A DNA stretch of 64,000 bases from positions 1,984,001 to 2,048,000 of the forward strand of contig NZ_CP083608.1 of the NCBI RefSeq assembly GCF_020097135.1, given 5' to 3'. The notes beneath the pieces were generated by a model. The model searched no databases. It worked only from the letters and a program-made list of their open reading frames with translations, and was not told the origin of the DNA. This document shows positions 18,054-27,072 of this stretch, in pieces (the stretch's first letter is position 1; the number at the start of each line of letters is the position of its first letter). A program made the position numbers and the translations under genes. The DNA comes from Macrococcus armenti. Its GTDB lineage: Bacteria > Bacillota > Bacilli > Staphylococcales > Staphylococcaceae.

Positions 18054-21000
18054 TTATTTCTTTCTTCTAAATAATAGTAATCCACCTAATCCAGCTAATA
18101 ATGCTGCTGGGATACCACTATTATTTGCTTCACCTGTATTAGGTAATTCTTTCACTTCTTTACCTGGTGTTGGTGTATCTTTTTTACCTGGTTCAGATGG
18201 AATTTCCTTACCTGGCTCAGATGGAATTTCCTTACCTGGCTCAGATGGAATTTCCTTACCTGGCTCAGATGGAATTTCCTTACCTGGTTCAGATGGAATT
18301 TCTTTACCTGGTTCAGATGGAATTTCTTTAACCACAAATCCTGAATCGATTGTCATGTTGTCCGCGTCTTTAATTGTTACTTTTACGCTCGTTCCATCTG
18401 AATCAAGTGCATCGTCTCCAACGTTTACTTTCGTTGGATCCATTCCAGCTGGTGTTTCAAACGTTACAACGTAATCACCATTTGGTAGGTCTTCAAAGAT
18501 ATAGTTACCATTCGCGTCTGTTGTTGTCGTTACTGTTGTACCATCTGGTTTCGTTAATGTTACTGTAACACCTTCGATTCCTGATTCATTCGCATCCTGG
18601 ATACCGTCTTTATCTTCGTCGAACCATACTTTGTCTCCTAGATCATATACAGGTGTTTCTTTGATGAAACCACTGTCGATTGTCGGATCATCCTTACCGT
18701 CAACGTTTACCGTTACCTTCGTTCCATCTGAATCCTTCGTATCATCGCCAACATTCTCTGTTGTTGGGATATAACCATCTGGTGTCTTGAATTCAATCGT
18801 GCTTTCTCCGTTTGGTACGTTCGGGAATTCATAGTATCCGTTTTCATCTGTTACAACTGTTTCTGTTGTTCCATCTGGATACGTGATTGTTACTTCCACA
18901 CCTGGAATTCCTGGTTCACCTTCGTCTTGAACACCGTCTTTATTTGTATCTTCCCATACTGTGTCGCCGACTTTAACTTTGATGAAGCCGCTGTCGATTG
19001 TCATGTCATCTGCGTCTTGAATTGTTACGTTTACAACTTGACCATCTGAATCTAATGCGTCATCACCTGTGTTGACTACTGTTGGACCGTTATAGCCGTC
19101 TGGTGTTTCAAACGTTACAACGTAATCACCATTTGGTAGGTCTTCAAAGATATAGTTACCATTCGCGTCTGTTGTTGTCGTTACTGTTGTACCATCTGGT
19201 TTCGTTAATGTTACTGTAACACCTTCAATTCCTGATTCATTCGCATCCTGGATACCGTCTTTATCTTCATCAAACCATACTTTATCTCCGATATCATATA
19301 GTTGATCTTTGTCAGCGTCTGCATCGCTGTCTGAGTCTGAGTCGCTATCTGAATCTGAGTCGCTGTCTGAATCTGAGTCGCTATCTGAATCCGAGTCGCT
19401 ATCTGAATCTGAGTCGCTATCTGAATCTGAGTCGCTGTCTGAATCTGAGTCGCTGTCTGAATCTGAGTCGCTGTCTGAATCTGAGTCGCTATCTGAATCC
19501 GAGTCGCTATCTGAGTCTGGTTTCGTTAATGTTACTGTAACACCTTCAATTCCTGATTCATTCGCATCCTGGATACCGTCTTTATCTTCATCAAACCATA
19601 CTTTATCTCCGATATCATATAGTTGATCTTTGTCAGCGTCTGCATCGCTGTCTGAGTCTGAGTCGCTATCTGAATCTGAGTCGCTGTCTGAATCTGAGTC
19701 GCTATCTGAATCCGAGTCGCTATCTGAATCTGAGTCGCTATCTGAATCTGAGTCGCTGTCTGAATCTGAGTCGCTGTCTGAATCTGAGTCGCTGTCTGAA
19801 TCTGAGTCGCTATCTGAATCCGAGTCGCTATCTGAGTCTGAGTCGCTGTCTGAATCTGAGTCGCTATCTGAGTCTGAGTCGCTATCTGAGTCGCTGTCTG
19901 AATCTGAGTCACTATCTGAATCTGAGTCGCTATCTGAGTCTGAGTCGCTATCTGAGTCTGAATCGCTGTCTGAATCTGAGTCGCTATCTGAGTCTGAGTC
20001 GCTGTCTGAATCCGAGTCGCTATCTGAGTCTGAGTCGCTGTCTGAATCTGAGTCGCTATCTGAATCCGAGTCGCTATCTGAATCTGAGTCGCTATCTGAA
20101 TCTGAGTCGCTGTCTGAATCTGAGTCGCTATCTGAATCCGAGTCGCTATCTGAGTCTGAGTCACTATCTGAGTCTGAATCGCTATCTGAATCTGAGTCGC
20201 TATCTGAGTCTGAGTCGCTGTCTGAATCTGAGTCGCTGTCTGAATCTGAGTCACTATCTGAGTCTGAATCGCTATCTGAATCTGAGTCGCTATCTGAGTC
20301 TGAGTCGCTGTCTGAATCCGAGTCACTATCTGAGTCTGAGTCGCTGTCTGAATCCGAGTCACTATCTGAGTCTGAGTCGCTATCTGAATCTGAGTCGCTA
20401 TCTGAATCTGAGTCGCTGTCTGAATCCGAGTCGCTATCTGAGTCTGAGTCACTATCTGAGTCTGAATCGCTGTCTGAATCCGAGTCGCTATCTGAATCTG
20501 AGTCGCTGTCTGAATCTGAGTCACTATCTGAGTCTGAATCACTATCTGAGTCTGAATCGCTGTCTGAATCGCTGTCTGAATCCGAGTCGCTATCTGAATC
20601 TGAGTCTGAATCGCTATCTGAATCCGAGTCGCTATCTGCATCAGAATCAGTATCATCACCAATTGCTACTGCCACGTTGTCTGAAAAAACAGTACCGAAA
20701 ACATAAGCTGATCCATCCGTCATTCTTCCACTATACGGGTCATATTTACCAAACGTAGATTTAAGTGCTACTGTGTCTCCACCTTGTGTATAGTTTCCTT
20801 CCAGAACTATAACATACGCTCCAACGTCACCACTACCGCCATAGTCAAAGACTAAGTCATCCCCTTGTACTACCGCAGTAAATTGGCTAGTGATATCAGT
20901 GAAATTAGTAGTGTCAGCAGCGTAATCTGTTGTCATATTAGGAGTTAATGCATCTGTATTATTAACTTTGTAAATCTTATAATTACTATTTGCTAAATCT

Positions 21001-22460
21001 ACTTGTGCTAAATTAGTTATGTCAGTAATTCCCGAATTTTGTGCTTCAGTTGGTGTTGCATTTGAAATAACAGTTTGATATTTATTAGCACTTTGTGCAA
21101 AGTTTTCGTCTGTCGGATTGACAATAGTTACATATTTGGCAGTACTTGCAACTTTATCAACTTCAATAACTCTTGCATCAACCGTATATGGAGTCCCTCT
21201 ATCTGCTGGATGATCTGAATAGTCTGTATTTCCTTTATCATAAACTATATTAACTGTATTTGTGTCACTAGTAGTCCCAGATGACACTGTAATAACTACA
21301 TTTTGTGTATCATCTGTGATAACTCTCTCATCAAAGAATATACTTGTTGCTCCACTAGCTTTTATATTTTCCAAACCTGATACATTATCATTAAATGTAT
21401 ATACAATAGAGTTTGTTGCTTTATCATAAACTCCAGTTGCGATTGTTTCACCATTTTGAAGTTTTAAATCTGGGAAGAAAACCTCTGAACTTGTCACACC
21501 ATAAGGATTTATATTATCTGATAGTTTGAAAGTTAAAGTATCTCCACTCGCAACATTTGCTTGTTCAAAGTCAAATGTAAAGTTAAAGTATGGTGCTTGG
21601 TCGATATTATAAGTTTGGCCATCAACCAATGATAAGCTAATATTTTTAACTGAATTACTAACATCAGCTGTTTTTAAAACGGAAGTTGTCAGTAAGTCTT
21701 TACTTGAAGCAAGACTAATATTTTCCATCATACTTCTATTAAATGTGATATTTGTTGGTGTTGCTACAACTGAATTCTTATCTTGTTCATTAGCTACTGC
21801 TGCTAATAGAGCAGCTAATACTTCTTCATTAGTAAGGTTAGCATAGTCAAGATTTAATGATGATAAATTAGCCTTTGCAGCTTCTTCACTAGTTCCTGTA
21901 GCTTCTGCAACATATGAAGTCAATAAAGCTTCACGCTCTTGAACTGTCGAAGCTTTCTCTACGTTCGTAACTGCTTCTTTAACAGTTATTTCAGAAACAG
22001 GTTTTTCAGTTGTTGGTTCCTCTGTAGTCGGAGCTTCAGTTGTTGGTTCCTCTGTAGTCGGAGCTTCAGTTGTTGGTTCCTCTGTTGTCGGTGCTTCAGT
22101 TGTTGGTTCCTCTGTAGTCGGTGCTTCAGTTGTTGGCTCCTCTGTAGTCGGTGCCTCAGTTGTTGGAGCTTCAGTTGTTGGTTCCTCTGTAGTCGGTGCC
22201 TCAGTTGTTGGTTCCTCTGTAGTCGGTGCCTCAGTTGTTGGTACTTCTGTTGTTGGTAATTCGGTAGTAGGTGGTGCTTTAGCTGTTTCTGTAGTTGATG
22301 TTGATTGCTTTGTTTCTTCTGCTTCAACATCAGTTGGATTACCTAAGAAAATTAATGATCCAATTAAAATCGACGACGTCCCTACTGTGAACTTCCTAAT
22401 TGAATATTTGTTTAATTTGTTTGATAAGAAGTCCATTCTTCCATTGTTTTTTTTCTTCAT
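18054..22460 (-). CDS. YSIRK/LPXTG Sdr-like surface protein 1
   Basis: About 1468 residues from the ATG at 22460, chosen because GGAGG lies 7 bases upstream; the frame extends 4 codons further to a TTG. Domains in order: YSIRK signal peptide ([14 protein letters not shown]), PTTE tract (about 64-151), a helical segment ([20 protein letters not shown]; about 155-225), an adhesin-like A region (about 234-604), a pure SD repeat stalk (about 607-1046), three SdrD-type B domains with DEDKDG calcium loops, SEPGKEIP repeats, LPNTG at 1439-1443, a hydrophobic helix and RRKK. Sortase A should anchor it. Staphylococcal Sdr proteins have A-B-SD order; here B domains lie below the SD stalk. A truncated B domain interrupts the stalk. 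Ligand unknown; likely glycosylated on the SD stalk by the adjacent transferases. Confidence 0.88.
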   Translation of the reverse strand: MKKKNNGRMDFLSNKLNKYSIRKFTVGTSSILIGSLIFLGNPTDVEAEETKQSTSTTETAKAPPTTELPTTEVPTTEAPTTEEPTTEAPTTEEPTTEAPTTEAPTTEEPTTEAPTTEEPTTEAPTTEEPTTEAPTTEEPTTEAPTTEEPTTEKPVSEITVKEAVTNVEKASTVQEREALLTSYVAEATGTSEEAAKANLSSLNLDYANLTNEEVLAALLAAVANEQDKNSVVATPTNITFNRSMMENISLASSKDLLTTSVLKTADVSNSVKNISLSLVDGQTYNIDQAPYFNFTFDFEQANVASGDTLTFKLSDNINPYGVTSSEVFFPDLKLQNGETIATGVYDKATNSIVYTFNDNVSGLENIKASGATSIFFDERVITDDTQNVVITVSSGTTSDTNTVNIVYDKGNTDYSDHPADRGTPYTVDARVIEVDKVASTAKYVTIVNPTDENFAQSANKYQTVISNATPTEAQNSGITDITNLAQVDLANSNYKIYKVNNTDALTPNMTTDYAADTTNFTDITSQFTAVVQGDDLVFDYGGSGDVGAYVIVLEGNYTQGGDTVALKSTFGKYDPYSGRMTDGSAYVFGTVFSDNVAVAIGDDTDSDADSDSDSDSDSDSDSDSDSDSDSDSDSDSDSDSDSDSDSDSDSDSDSDSDSDSDSDSDSDSDSDSDSDSDSDSDSDSDSDSDSDSDSDSDSDSDSDSDSDSDSDSDSDSDSDSDSDSDSDSDSDSDSDSDSDSDSDSDSDSDSDSDSDSDSDSDSDSDSDSDSDSDSDSDSDSDSDSDSDSDSDSDSDSDSDSDSDSDSDSDSDSDSDSDSDSDSDSDSDSDSDSDSDSDSDSDSDSDSDSDSDSDSDSDSDSDSDSDSDSDSDSDSDSDSDSDSDSDSDSDSDSDSDSDSDSDSDSDSDSDSDSDSDSDSDSDSDSDSDSDSDSDSDSDSDADADKDQLYDIGDKVWFDEDKDGIQDANESGIEGVTVTLTKPDSDSDSDSDSDSDSDSDSDSDSDSDSDSDSDSDSDSDSDSDSDSDSDSDSDSDSDSDSDSDSDSDADADKDQLYDIGDKVWFDEDKDGIQDANESGIEGVTVTLTKPDGTTVTTTTDANGNYIFEDLPNGDYVVTFETPDGYNGPTVVNTGDDALDSDGQVVNVTIQDADDMTIDSGFIKVKVGDTVWEDTNKDGVQDEGEPGIPGVEVTITYPDGTTETVVTDENGYYEFPNVPNGESTIEFKTPDGYIPTTENVGDDTKDSDGTKVTVNVDGKDDPTIDSGFIKETPVYDLGDKVWFDEDKDGIQDANESGIEGVTVTLTKPDGTTVTTTTDANGNYIFEDLPNGDYVVTFETPAGMDPTKVNVGDDALDSDGTSVKVTIKDADNMTIDSGFVVKEIPSEPGKEIPSEPGKEIPSEPGKEIPSEPGKEIPSEPGKEIPSEPGKKDTPTPGKEVKELPNTGEANNSGIPAALLAGLGGLLLFRRKK
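18330..19310 (-). repeat. three tandem SdrD-type B-domain repeats
   Basis: Three roughly 330-bp units code B domains that begin [29 protein letters not shown] and [15 protein letters not shown]. Their DNA is near-identical to units in the other two Sdr-like genes, which suggests recent exchange between loci. Confidence 0.85.
19199..19840 (-). repeat. 321-bp tandem duplication spanning an SD/B junction
   Basis: Segments starting near 19199 and 19520 repeat with a 321-base (107-codon) offset. Each holds the start of a B domain plus the [13 protein letters not shown] junction and adjoining SD repeats. The result is a truncated 35-residue B-domain head inside the SD stalk, with reading frame kept. 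Confidence 0.85.
19322..20640 (-). repeat. Ser-Asp dipeptide repeat region
   Basis: About 1.3 kb of 6-bp SD codon pairs arranged in larger 18-bp periods, interrupted by one truncated B-domain head at about 19520-19612. It codes the flexible stalk of Sdr-like protein 1. Confidence 0.95.
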
Positions 22461-22591
22461 ATTTTCCTCCAAAAATTAAAATTTAGGTAATTGAATATAT
22501 AAATTACACTAATTATAGTATTACGTTTCTTATTATATCATCAAAACATCAATAAATAAAATATTTTCGTTTATTTTTTACAAATATTACA

Positions 22592-23641
22592 TCAAACCTT
22601 TTGATATTTTTGTTTCTTCTCATAAATATCTTTAGCCAAAATTAACAATTTCTCAATTAGCTCAGAATATGGTATTCCACTCACTTCAAATAGCTTAGGA
22701 AACATACTGATACTCGTAAATCCTGGCAATGTATTAATCTCATTTATTATTATTTGATTATCTTCTGTTAAAAACACATCTACTCTTGCTAAACCTTTAC
22801 AGTCTAAAGCCTCATAAGCTCTTGATGCCACTTCTCTTACTAACGTTTTCTGTTCTTCTGACATTTCTGCCGGAATACTAATAGTCGCTCCATCTTCATC
22901 AATGTACTTATTTTCATATGAATAAAAATCTTCATTTACAATTACTTCTCCAGGCTCACTCGTAATAATTGTTTCATTTCCTATTACCGCAACTTCCAAT
23001 TCTCTACCTACAACACCATTCTCTACAAGCACTTTAGAATCATACTTAAATCCATATTCAAGCGCTGAAATAAAATCACCTTCATGCTCAACTTTTGAAA
23101 CGCCAACTGATGATCCTTGGTTTGCTGGTTTAATAAATATCGGGTAATCGAATTTAAAGTTTGTAGAAGCAAGTTGTTCTTTATACTTATGTTTATGAAG
23201 TGTTATCCCTTTTGCAACATCTAATCCTGCTGTAGTAAGCATGCGTTTTGTAACATCCTTATCCATACACATTGCTGAGCTTAATAGTCCGCATCCAACA
23301 TAAGGTATATTACAAATTTCTAATAAACCTTGAACTGTGCCATCTTCACCATTTTTCCCATGTAGAATTGGCAATACTACATCAATGTCCTTAACAGTCG
23401 AATCTTCAGAATGAAATTGACCATTAGGTATTAAATAAACTTCTTTAGTACCTTCTTCATTTATCACTTCTTTATTCATCAGTGCTTGTTCATTACCAAT
23501 CAACCAATTTCCATTTTTGTTGATATAAATTAATACAACCTCATGTTTATCTTTATCAATTGCGTTGTATACACTAGCTGCTGAACGAATTGAGATTTCA
23601 TGTTCTGTTGACTTTCCACCATATAATAATGCTATCTTCAA
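22592..23641 (-). CDS. Ddl-like D-alanine--D-alanine ligase paralogue
   Basis: About 349 residues in the ATP-grasp Ddl family. The TTG at 23641 (7 bases after GGGAG) gives MKIALLYGGKSTEHE, the normal Ddl N-terminus; the frame itself opens at 23650. Visible motifs are E15 with S17, HGKNGEDGT from H94, KPANQGSSVGVSKV, the omega-loop YSYENKY and the metal site NEINTLPGF. The omega-loop Tyr favours D-Ala over D-lactate as second substrate. The HGKNGEDGT and VGCGLLSSAMCMDKD segments look more like Bacillus/clostridial Ddl and VanG-group enzymes than the staphylococcal housekeeping Ddl. There is no murF beside it in the usual order; instead a divergent MurF-like ligase follows. It is probably an accessory ligase making a dipeptide for the neighbouring system. 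If it is the only Ddl in the genome, it is the essential one. Confidence 0.82.
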   Translation of the reverse strand: MKIALLYGGKSTEHEISIRSAASVYNAIDKDKHEVVLIYINKNGNWLIGNEQALMNKEVINEEGTKEVYLIPNGQFHSEDSTVKDIDVVLPILHGKNGEDGTVQGLLEICNIPYVGCGLLSSAMCMDKDVTKRMLTTAGLDVAKGITLHKHKYKEQLASTNFKFDYPIFIKPANQGSSVGVSKVEHEGDFISALEYGFKYDSKVLVENGVVGRELEVAVIGNETIITSEPGEVIVNEDFYSYENKYIDEDGATISIPAEMSEEQKTLVREVASRAYEALDCKGLARVDVFLTEDNQIIINEINTLPGFTSISMFPKLFEVSGIPYSELIEKLLILAKDIYEKKQKYQKV

Positions 23642-23665
23642 ACAAACCACTCCCTACATTTTCAA

Positions 23666-23836
23666 TTAAATGATGTGCGCTATAACTTTTCCAACTATCA
23701 TTATTAATATAATGAAAAAAATCCAAAATTGTATACTTAAATATCCCTTTTTTTTCGTTTTCTCTACATAATTTTTGTCATCCAACAATTCTTCTTCAAT
23801 CTCACGATTAATTTCTTCAAGTTTTTTATTATCCAT
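23666..23836 (-). CDS. 56-residue single-pass membrane protein upstream of the ddl-like gene
   Basis: The frame reads MDNKKLEEINREIEEELLDD, a Lys-rich middle, then one hydrophobic segment (SIQFWIFFIILIMIVG) and a short tail. An acidic/basic cytosolic N-terminus followed by one transmembrane helix is a typical small anchor protein. A GAAGGTG site lies 6-7 bases before the ATG, and the stop is 24 bases before the ddl-like start, so the two form an operon. It may recruit the ligases to the membrane; that role is inference. Confidence 0.7.
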   Translation of the reverse strand: MDNKKLEEINREIEEELLDDKNYVEKTKKKGYLSIQFWIFFIILIMIVGKVIAHII

Positions 23837-23892
23837 TTTGACACCTTCTTTGTAAATATCATAATTATATCATATTTTCAATTCAAACATTA

Positions 23893-23930
23893 ATTATCTT
23901 TAGATAATCATTGAAATGTATTATCTAAAA
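23893..23930. promoter_or_regulatory. repeated ATTATCT element in the divergent ddl-like/murF-like spacer
   Basis: ATTATCTTTA at 23893 is itself part of the palindrome TTATCTTTAGATAA (23894-23907), and ATTATCTAAA recurs at about 23920. The pair lies between divergent start sites and upstream of the rightward -10, where an operator would be expected. No regulator can be named. Confidence 0.35.
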
Positions 23931-23954
23931 ATTAAGGAACATTTCTCTTAAAAA

Positions 23955-23963
23955 TGATATAAT
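23955..23963 (+). promoter_or_regulatory. extended -10 promoter of the MurF-like gene
   Basis: TGATATAAT gives an extended TG plus a perfect TATAAT (23958-23963), 31 bases before the TTG start. No good -35 is seen at 17 bases, which is tolerable for an extended -10 promoter. Confidence 0.6.
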
Positions 23964-23993
23964 TATTTTAACAATGAATTAGGAGTGTTATAC

Positions 23994-26066
23994 TTGTTAA
24001 CAATTAATGAAATAAACCATATAATTAGCGGTGATTTAAAAGATGCCTATGGTAAAGAAAACAACCCAATTAATGATTTTGAAACAATGTATAGATTTGT
24101 AAGCAATCAAGAAACAGCATATATATCAGCAAACCCTGAAACTTGGTGGCGACAATTGGGTAGAGATAAAAGTGCACCTCACGGAAATTATTTCATAGAT
24201 AAAGAAAACCCAAATATCGGATTGATTATTACCGAAATATATATACCTGATTTAAAATATAAGACACCTCAAATTATTGTTGAGGATACTGTAGATTCTT
24301 TAAAGAAATTAGCTATTCATATTAGAAATGAATATAAAAATCCAATCATTTCAATAACAGGTTCTATGGGTAAGAGTTCTACACGCATATTATTAAGAAC
24401 TATGCTAAATGGATACACTGCTTTGCAAAACCGTGGAAACAACAATATTCGTGCTGCAATATATGCAAATATGTGTAAATTAATAAAGAATCAACAATTT
24501 GCTATTTTAGAAACTTCTCTTAATGCAATTAATCACCGTGGCAATTCAGCAATTGACTTAAAACCTGATATCGCAGTAGTAACCGGAATTGGTGCTGCAC
24601 ACTTTTCAACTTTCAAAAGTATAAAAGACATCGCTTTACTTAAAAGCAGAATTTTTGATGGCCTATCAGAAAATGGTATAGCAATTATAAATAAGGATAC
24701 TTTATATTCAGAATTATTAATTGAAAAAGCATATAATAACACAAAAAAGGTTTTTACATATAGCATGACAGATGATTCTGCTGATTTAACCATACAGCAC
24801 ATAGAATATTTAAAAGGTAAAACTTTGGTCAAGGCAGTAATTGATGAGACAGAGTATGAATATGAGATACACACAATAAGTGAAGGTATGGTTTCTAACT
24901 CTTTAGCAGTAATAGTATGTTTACATATATTAAATATAGACTTTCATCCTGAGTACTTTCAAAATTTCAAACCATTTATAAGAGTTTTAAATATGAAGGA
25001 AGTAAAAACACCTACTCACACTTTAACATTGTTAGACGATACACATAACGCATCTCTTCCAGCTATGGTAAATGCTATTAAAGCATTCAATACTCAAGCA
25101 AAGTATTTTAGTGGCAATAAGATTATTGCAATTGGAAAAATAAATGATTTAGGTCATAAATCAAAAGAAGTTCACGAAGAACTTATTCCAATTTTAGAAA
25201 ATTCCAAAGCTGATTATATTTTATGCCTTGATGATGAATTAGGTTCAGTTGTAAAGAAAATTAAAAATAAAAACATAACATGGTATCCAAACTCAGATTT
25301 ATTAAAAGAAGATTTAAAATATTTATTAAATGAAGATTCATTTGTTCTACTAAAATCTTCAGCTGGAGGAACTGAGTTCCCCAAAATCGCTCGCGAGTTA
25401 CCAGACGAACTAAAAAAATACCCTAAGAGTAAAAGTACTCTTCCTTTGTTTAACTACATGAGCTCAAAAGGAAAGTCATATCTTATTATAGATAATGACA
25501 GCAATGATGTCATTGAACAACAAAACATACTAAACTCACAAACGATAGAAGGTATTGGCCCATTAATAAATTTCATTTATTCCTCAGATTTTCCTACTGA
25601 CAACATTAAAGTAAAAATGAAAAATTGGGCTTCTAATGATTCTCAATATTATGAAGGTTACGAAACTGATTTACAATCATTAATCAAGATGATGGCAAGG
25701 TCACCACACCCATCTCTTACATATGAATTATCTAGTATTTTGTTCCCAAAATCTGGACAAAGAGATAGTTACCAAAACGCGATTATTTCTGAACTCCGAC
25801 TAAATAACTCAGTTGCAATTAATTTAACTGGTCGATTTATGAGAAAGCAAAGACAAAGTTTTTCCGTTAATGACTTATTAAAAATTTATAAAGTTTATAA
25901 ATTTGAATTATTTAAATATAGTAATTCATTTATAATTGGAAGAACATATTACAGTGGCTTTATTCGTGGTGAAAGTAGAACGATTTTATTCACCTCTTTT
26001 AAAAATTTATCAGAAGCAAAAAATATATTAGCCCAATATGACTGCGAGGTTAACTATGAAGATTAA
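23994..26066 (+). CDS. MurF-like Mur ligase fused to a degenerate DD-peptidase-like domain
   Basis: About 690 residues from a TTG at 23994 (8 bases after AGGAG), giving the MurF-like start MLTINEINHI. Residues 1-115 resemble the UDP-substrate-binding domain. The ATP P-loop GSMGKSS is at 123-129, GNNNIR near 148, and the C-terminal-domain motif DDTHNAS at 348-354 matches MurF DDxYNAN. MurF adds D-Ala-D-Ala to UDP-MurNAc-tripeptide and is about 450 residues; this protein has some 220 extra. That extension (about 470-690) has SYLIIDNDSNDVI, GIGPLINFIY, INLTGRF and SFSVNDLLKIY in the order seen in S11 DD-carboxypeptidases, but the catalytic SxxK is absent. It overlaps the next glycosyltransferase gene by 11 bases. 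Likely substrate: a dipeptide made by the Ddl-like enzyme, added to an unknown acceptor. Confidence 0.75.
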   Translation: MLTINEINHIISGDLKDAYGKENNPINDFETMYRFVSNQETAYISANPETWWRQLGRDKSAPHGNYFIDKENPNIGLIITEIYIPDLKYKTPQIIVEDTVDSLKKLAIHIRNEYKNPIISITGSMGKSSTRILLRTMLNGYTALQNRGNNNIRAAIYANMCKLIKNQQFAILETSLNAINHRGNSAIDLKPDIAVVTGIGAAHFSTFKSIKDIALLKSRIFDGLSENGIAIINKDTLYSELLIEKAYNNTKKVFTYSMTDDSADLTIQHIEYLKGKTLVKAVIDETEYEYEIHTISEGMVSNSLAVIVCLHILNIDFHPEYFQNFKPFIRVLNMKEVKTPTHTLTLLDDTHNASLPAMVNAIKAFNTQAKYFSGNKIIAIGKINDLGHKSKEVHEELIPILENSKADYILCLDDELGSVVKKIKNKNITWYPNSDLLKEDLKYLLNEDSFVLLKSSAGGTEFPKIARELPDELKKYPKSKSTLPLFNYMSSKGKSYLIIDNDSNDVIEQQNILNSQTIEGIGPLINFIYSSDFPTDNIKVKMKNWASNDSQYYEGYETDLQSLIKMMARSPHPSLTYELSSILFPKSGQRDSYQNAIISELRLNNSVAINLTGRFMRKQRQSFSVNDLLKIYKVYKFELFKYSNSFIIGRTYYSGFIRGESRTILFTSFKNLSEAKNILAQYDCEVNYED

Positions 26067-27030
26067 TAAAACTAACTACTCAAATAACAATATTATTATT
26101 TCTATAATTATACCTGTTTATAATAGAGCTCAAAAAATTGATTATTCTCTTGAAAAAATGCTAGATACTGATTATCCTTTAGATAAAATCGAACTCATAC
26201 TAGTTGATGATTACTCTAGCGATAATTCATATGAAGAAATATTAAAATTTAAAGATCGATTCCCTAATTTCACTTTAATTCAATTAGAATCAAATTCAGG
26301 AGGTGCATCCAAACCAAGAAATGTCGGTTTACAGCATGCTATTGGTGAATGGATACTATTTATAGACTCCGATGATTATATCACACCATATACTTTAAGT
26401 GATGCGATGAAAATAGCAGATAAGGATAATACTGTTGAACTTATTTGTTTACCTTATTTTAGAGCGGAAGGCAGCACTCGCTCAATTAGTCGCTCTGCTT
26501 TTCATTACACTGAAACTCAAATAGGCTTAAATTTCATAGATACAAAGTTATACAACAGTTTAAATATTATTGGAAAACTAATTAGAAAAGAGATAATTGA
26601 AGAATATAAAATCAATTTCCCTGAGGATATCAGGGTACGTGAAGATAATTGGTTCACAATGAAAGTCTACAGCGTGGTTAATAATATCGCCATATTAGGA
26701 AACAAAAAAAATTATTACTTTTATGATCAACAAGATGAAGTTGCACTCTCAAATAACGGCGCTCCACCAAGAGATGCCGTAAAAATATATTTATCCGTTT
26801 ACTATTTTATTCAATCTTTAGATTTGCCAACCGAAGATAAATTGAATTTACTTTCTATATTTTTAAATCGATATACAAATCTTATTAAACGCGGAAAACA
26901 TGCACCAGTTAAATTTTTTAAAACGACTAAAGTTGACTTATTAAAAATGTTAAGTAATAAATACTTAGACGACAATTCAAAGTCATTCATATATGATTTA
27001 TTTCTAGGTAAATATGATATTAAAGAATAA
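26056..27030 (+). CDS. GT2 glycosyltransferase resembling TarS/TarP catalytic domains
   Basis: About 324 residues from the ATG at 26056, preceded by GAGG; the frame opens slightly earlier at 26038. The GT-A fold is evident: IIIPVYNRAQ, LVDDYSSDNS, then ESNSGGASKPRNVGL and FIDSDDY (DxD region, D104-D107). NSGGxxKPRN and the length are close to the wall-teichoic-acid GlcNAc transferases TarP (about 327 residues) and the TarS N-domain. Later EDNWFTMKVY aligns with the catalytic-base region. The ATGAAGATTAA overlap with the MurF-like gene implies co-translation, hence a shared pathway. It may glycosylate a polyol-phosphate polymer or the product of the upstream ligase. It ends at a very strong terminator. 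Confidence 0.82.
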   Translation: MKINKTNYSNNNIIISIIIPVYNRAQKIDYSLEKMLDTDYPLDKIELILVDDYSSDNSYEEILKFKDRFPNFTLIQLESNSGGASKPRNVGLQHAIGEWILFIDSDDYITPYTLSDAMKIADKDNTVELICLPYFRAEGSTRSISRSAFHYTETQIGLNFIDTKLYNSLNIIGKLIRKEIIEEYKINFPEDIRVREDNWFTMKVYSVVNNIAILGNKKNYYFYDQQDEVALSNNGAPPRDAVKIYLSVYYFIQSLDLPTEDKLNLLSIFLNRYTNLIKRGKHAPVKFFKTTKVDLLKMLSNKYLDDNSKSFIYDLFLGKYDIKE

Positions 27031-27072
27031 AGGAACAAATGTGCATTTATAGAATGCACATTTGTTCCTTTT
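27030..27072. terminator. bidirectional terminator, perfect 18-bp stem
   Basis: An AAGGAACAAATGTGCATT arm (27030-27047) and its exact complement (27053-27070) with a 5-base loop TATAG lie between convergent genes ending at 27030 and 27072. Confidence 0.95.

Noticed and set aside
22592-23641. Vancomycin-resistance-type (D-Ala-D-Lac) ligase
   Set aside because: The omega-loop keeps Tyr (YSYENKY) as in D-Ala-D-Ala ligases, and there is no vanH, vanX or vanRS neighbour.
26038-26055. Earlier start of the GT2 gene at 26038
   Set aside because: The start at 26056 has a better placed GAGG and gives the normal short lead to the GT-A fold.
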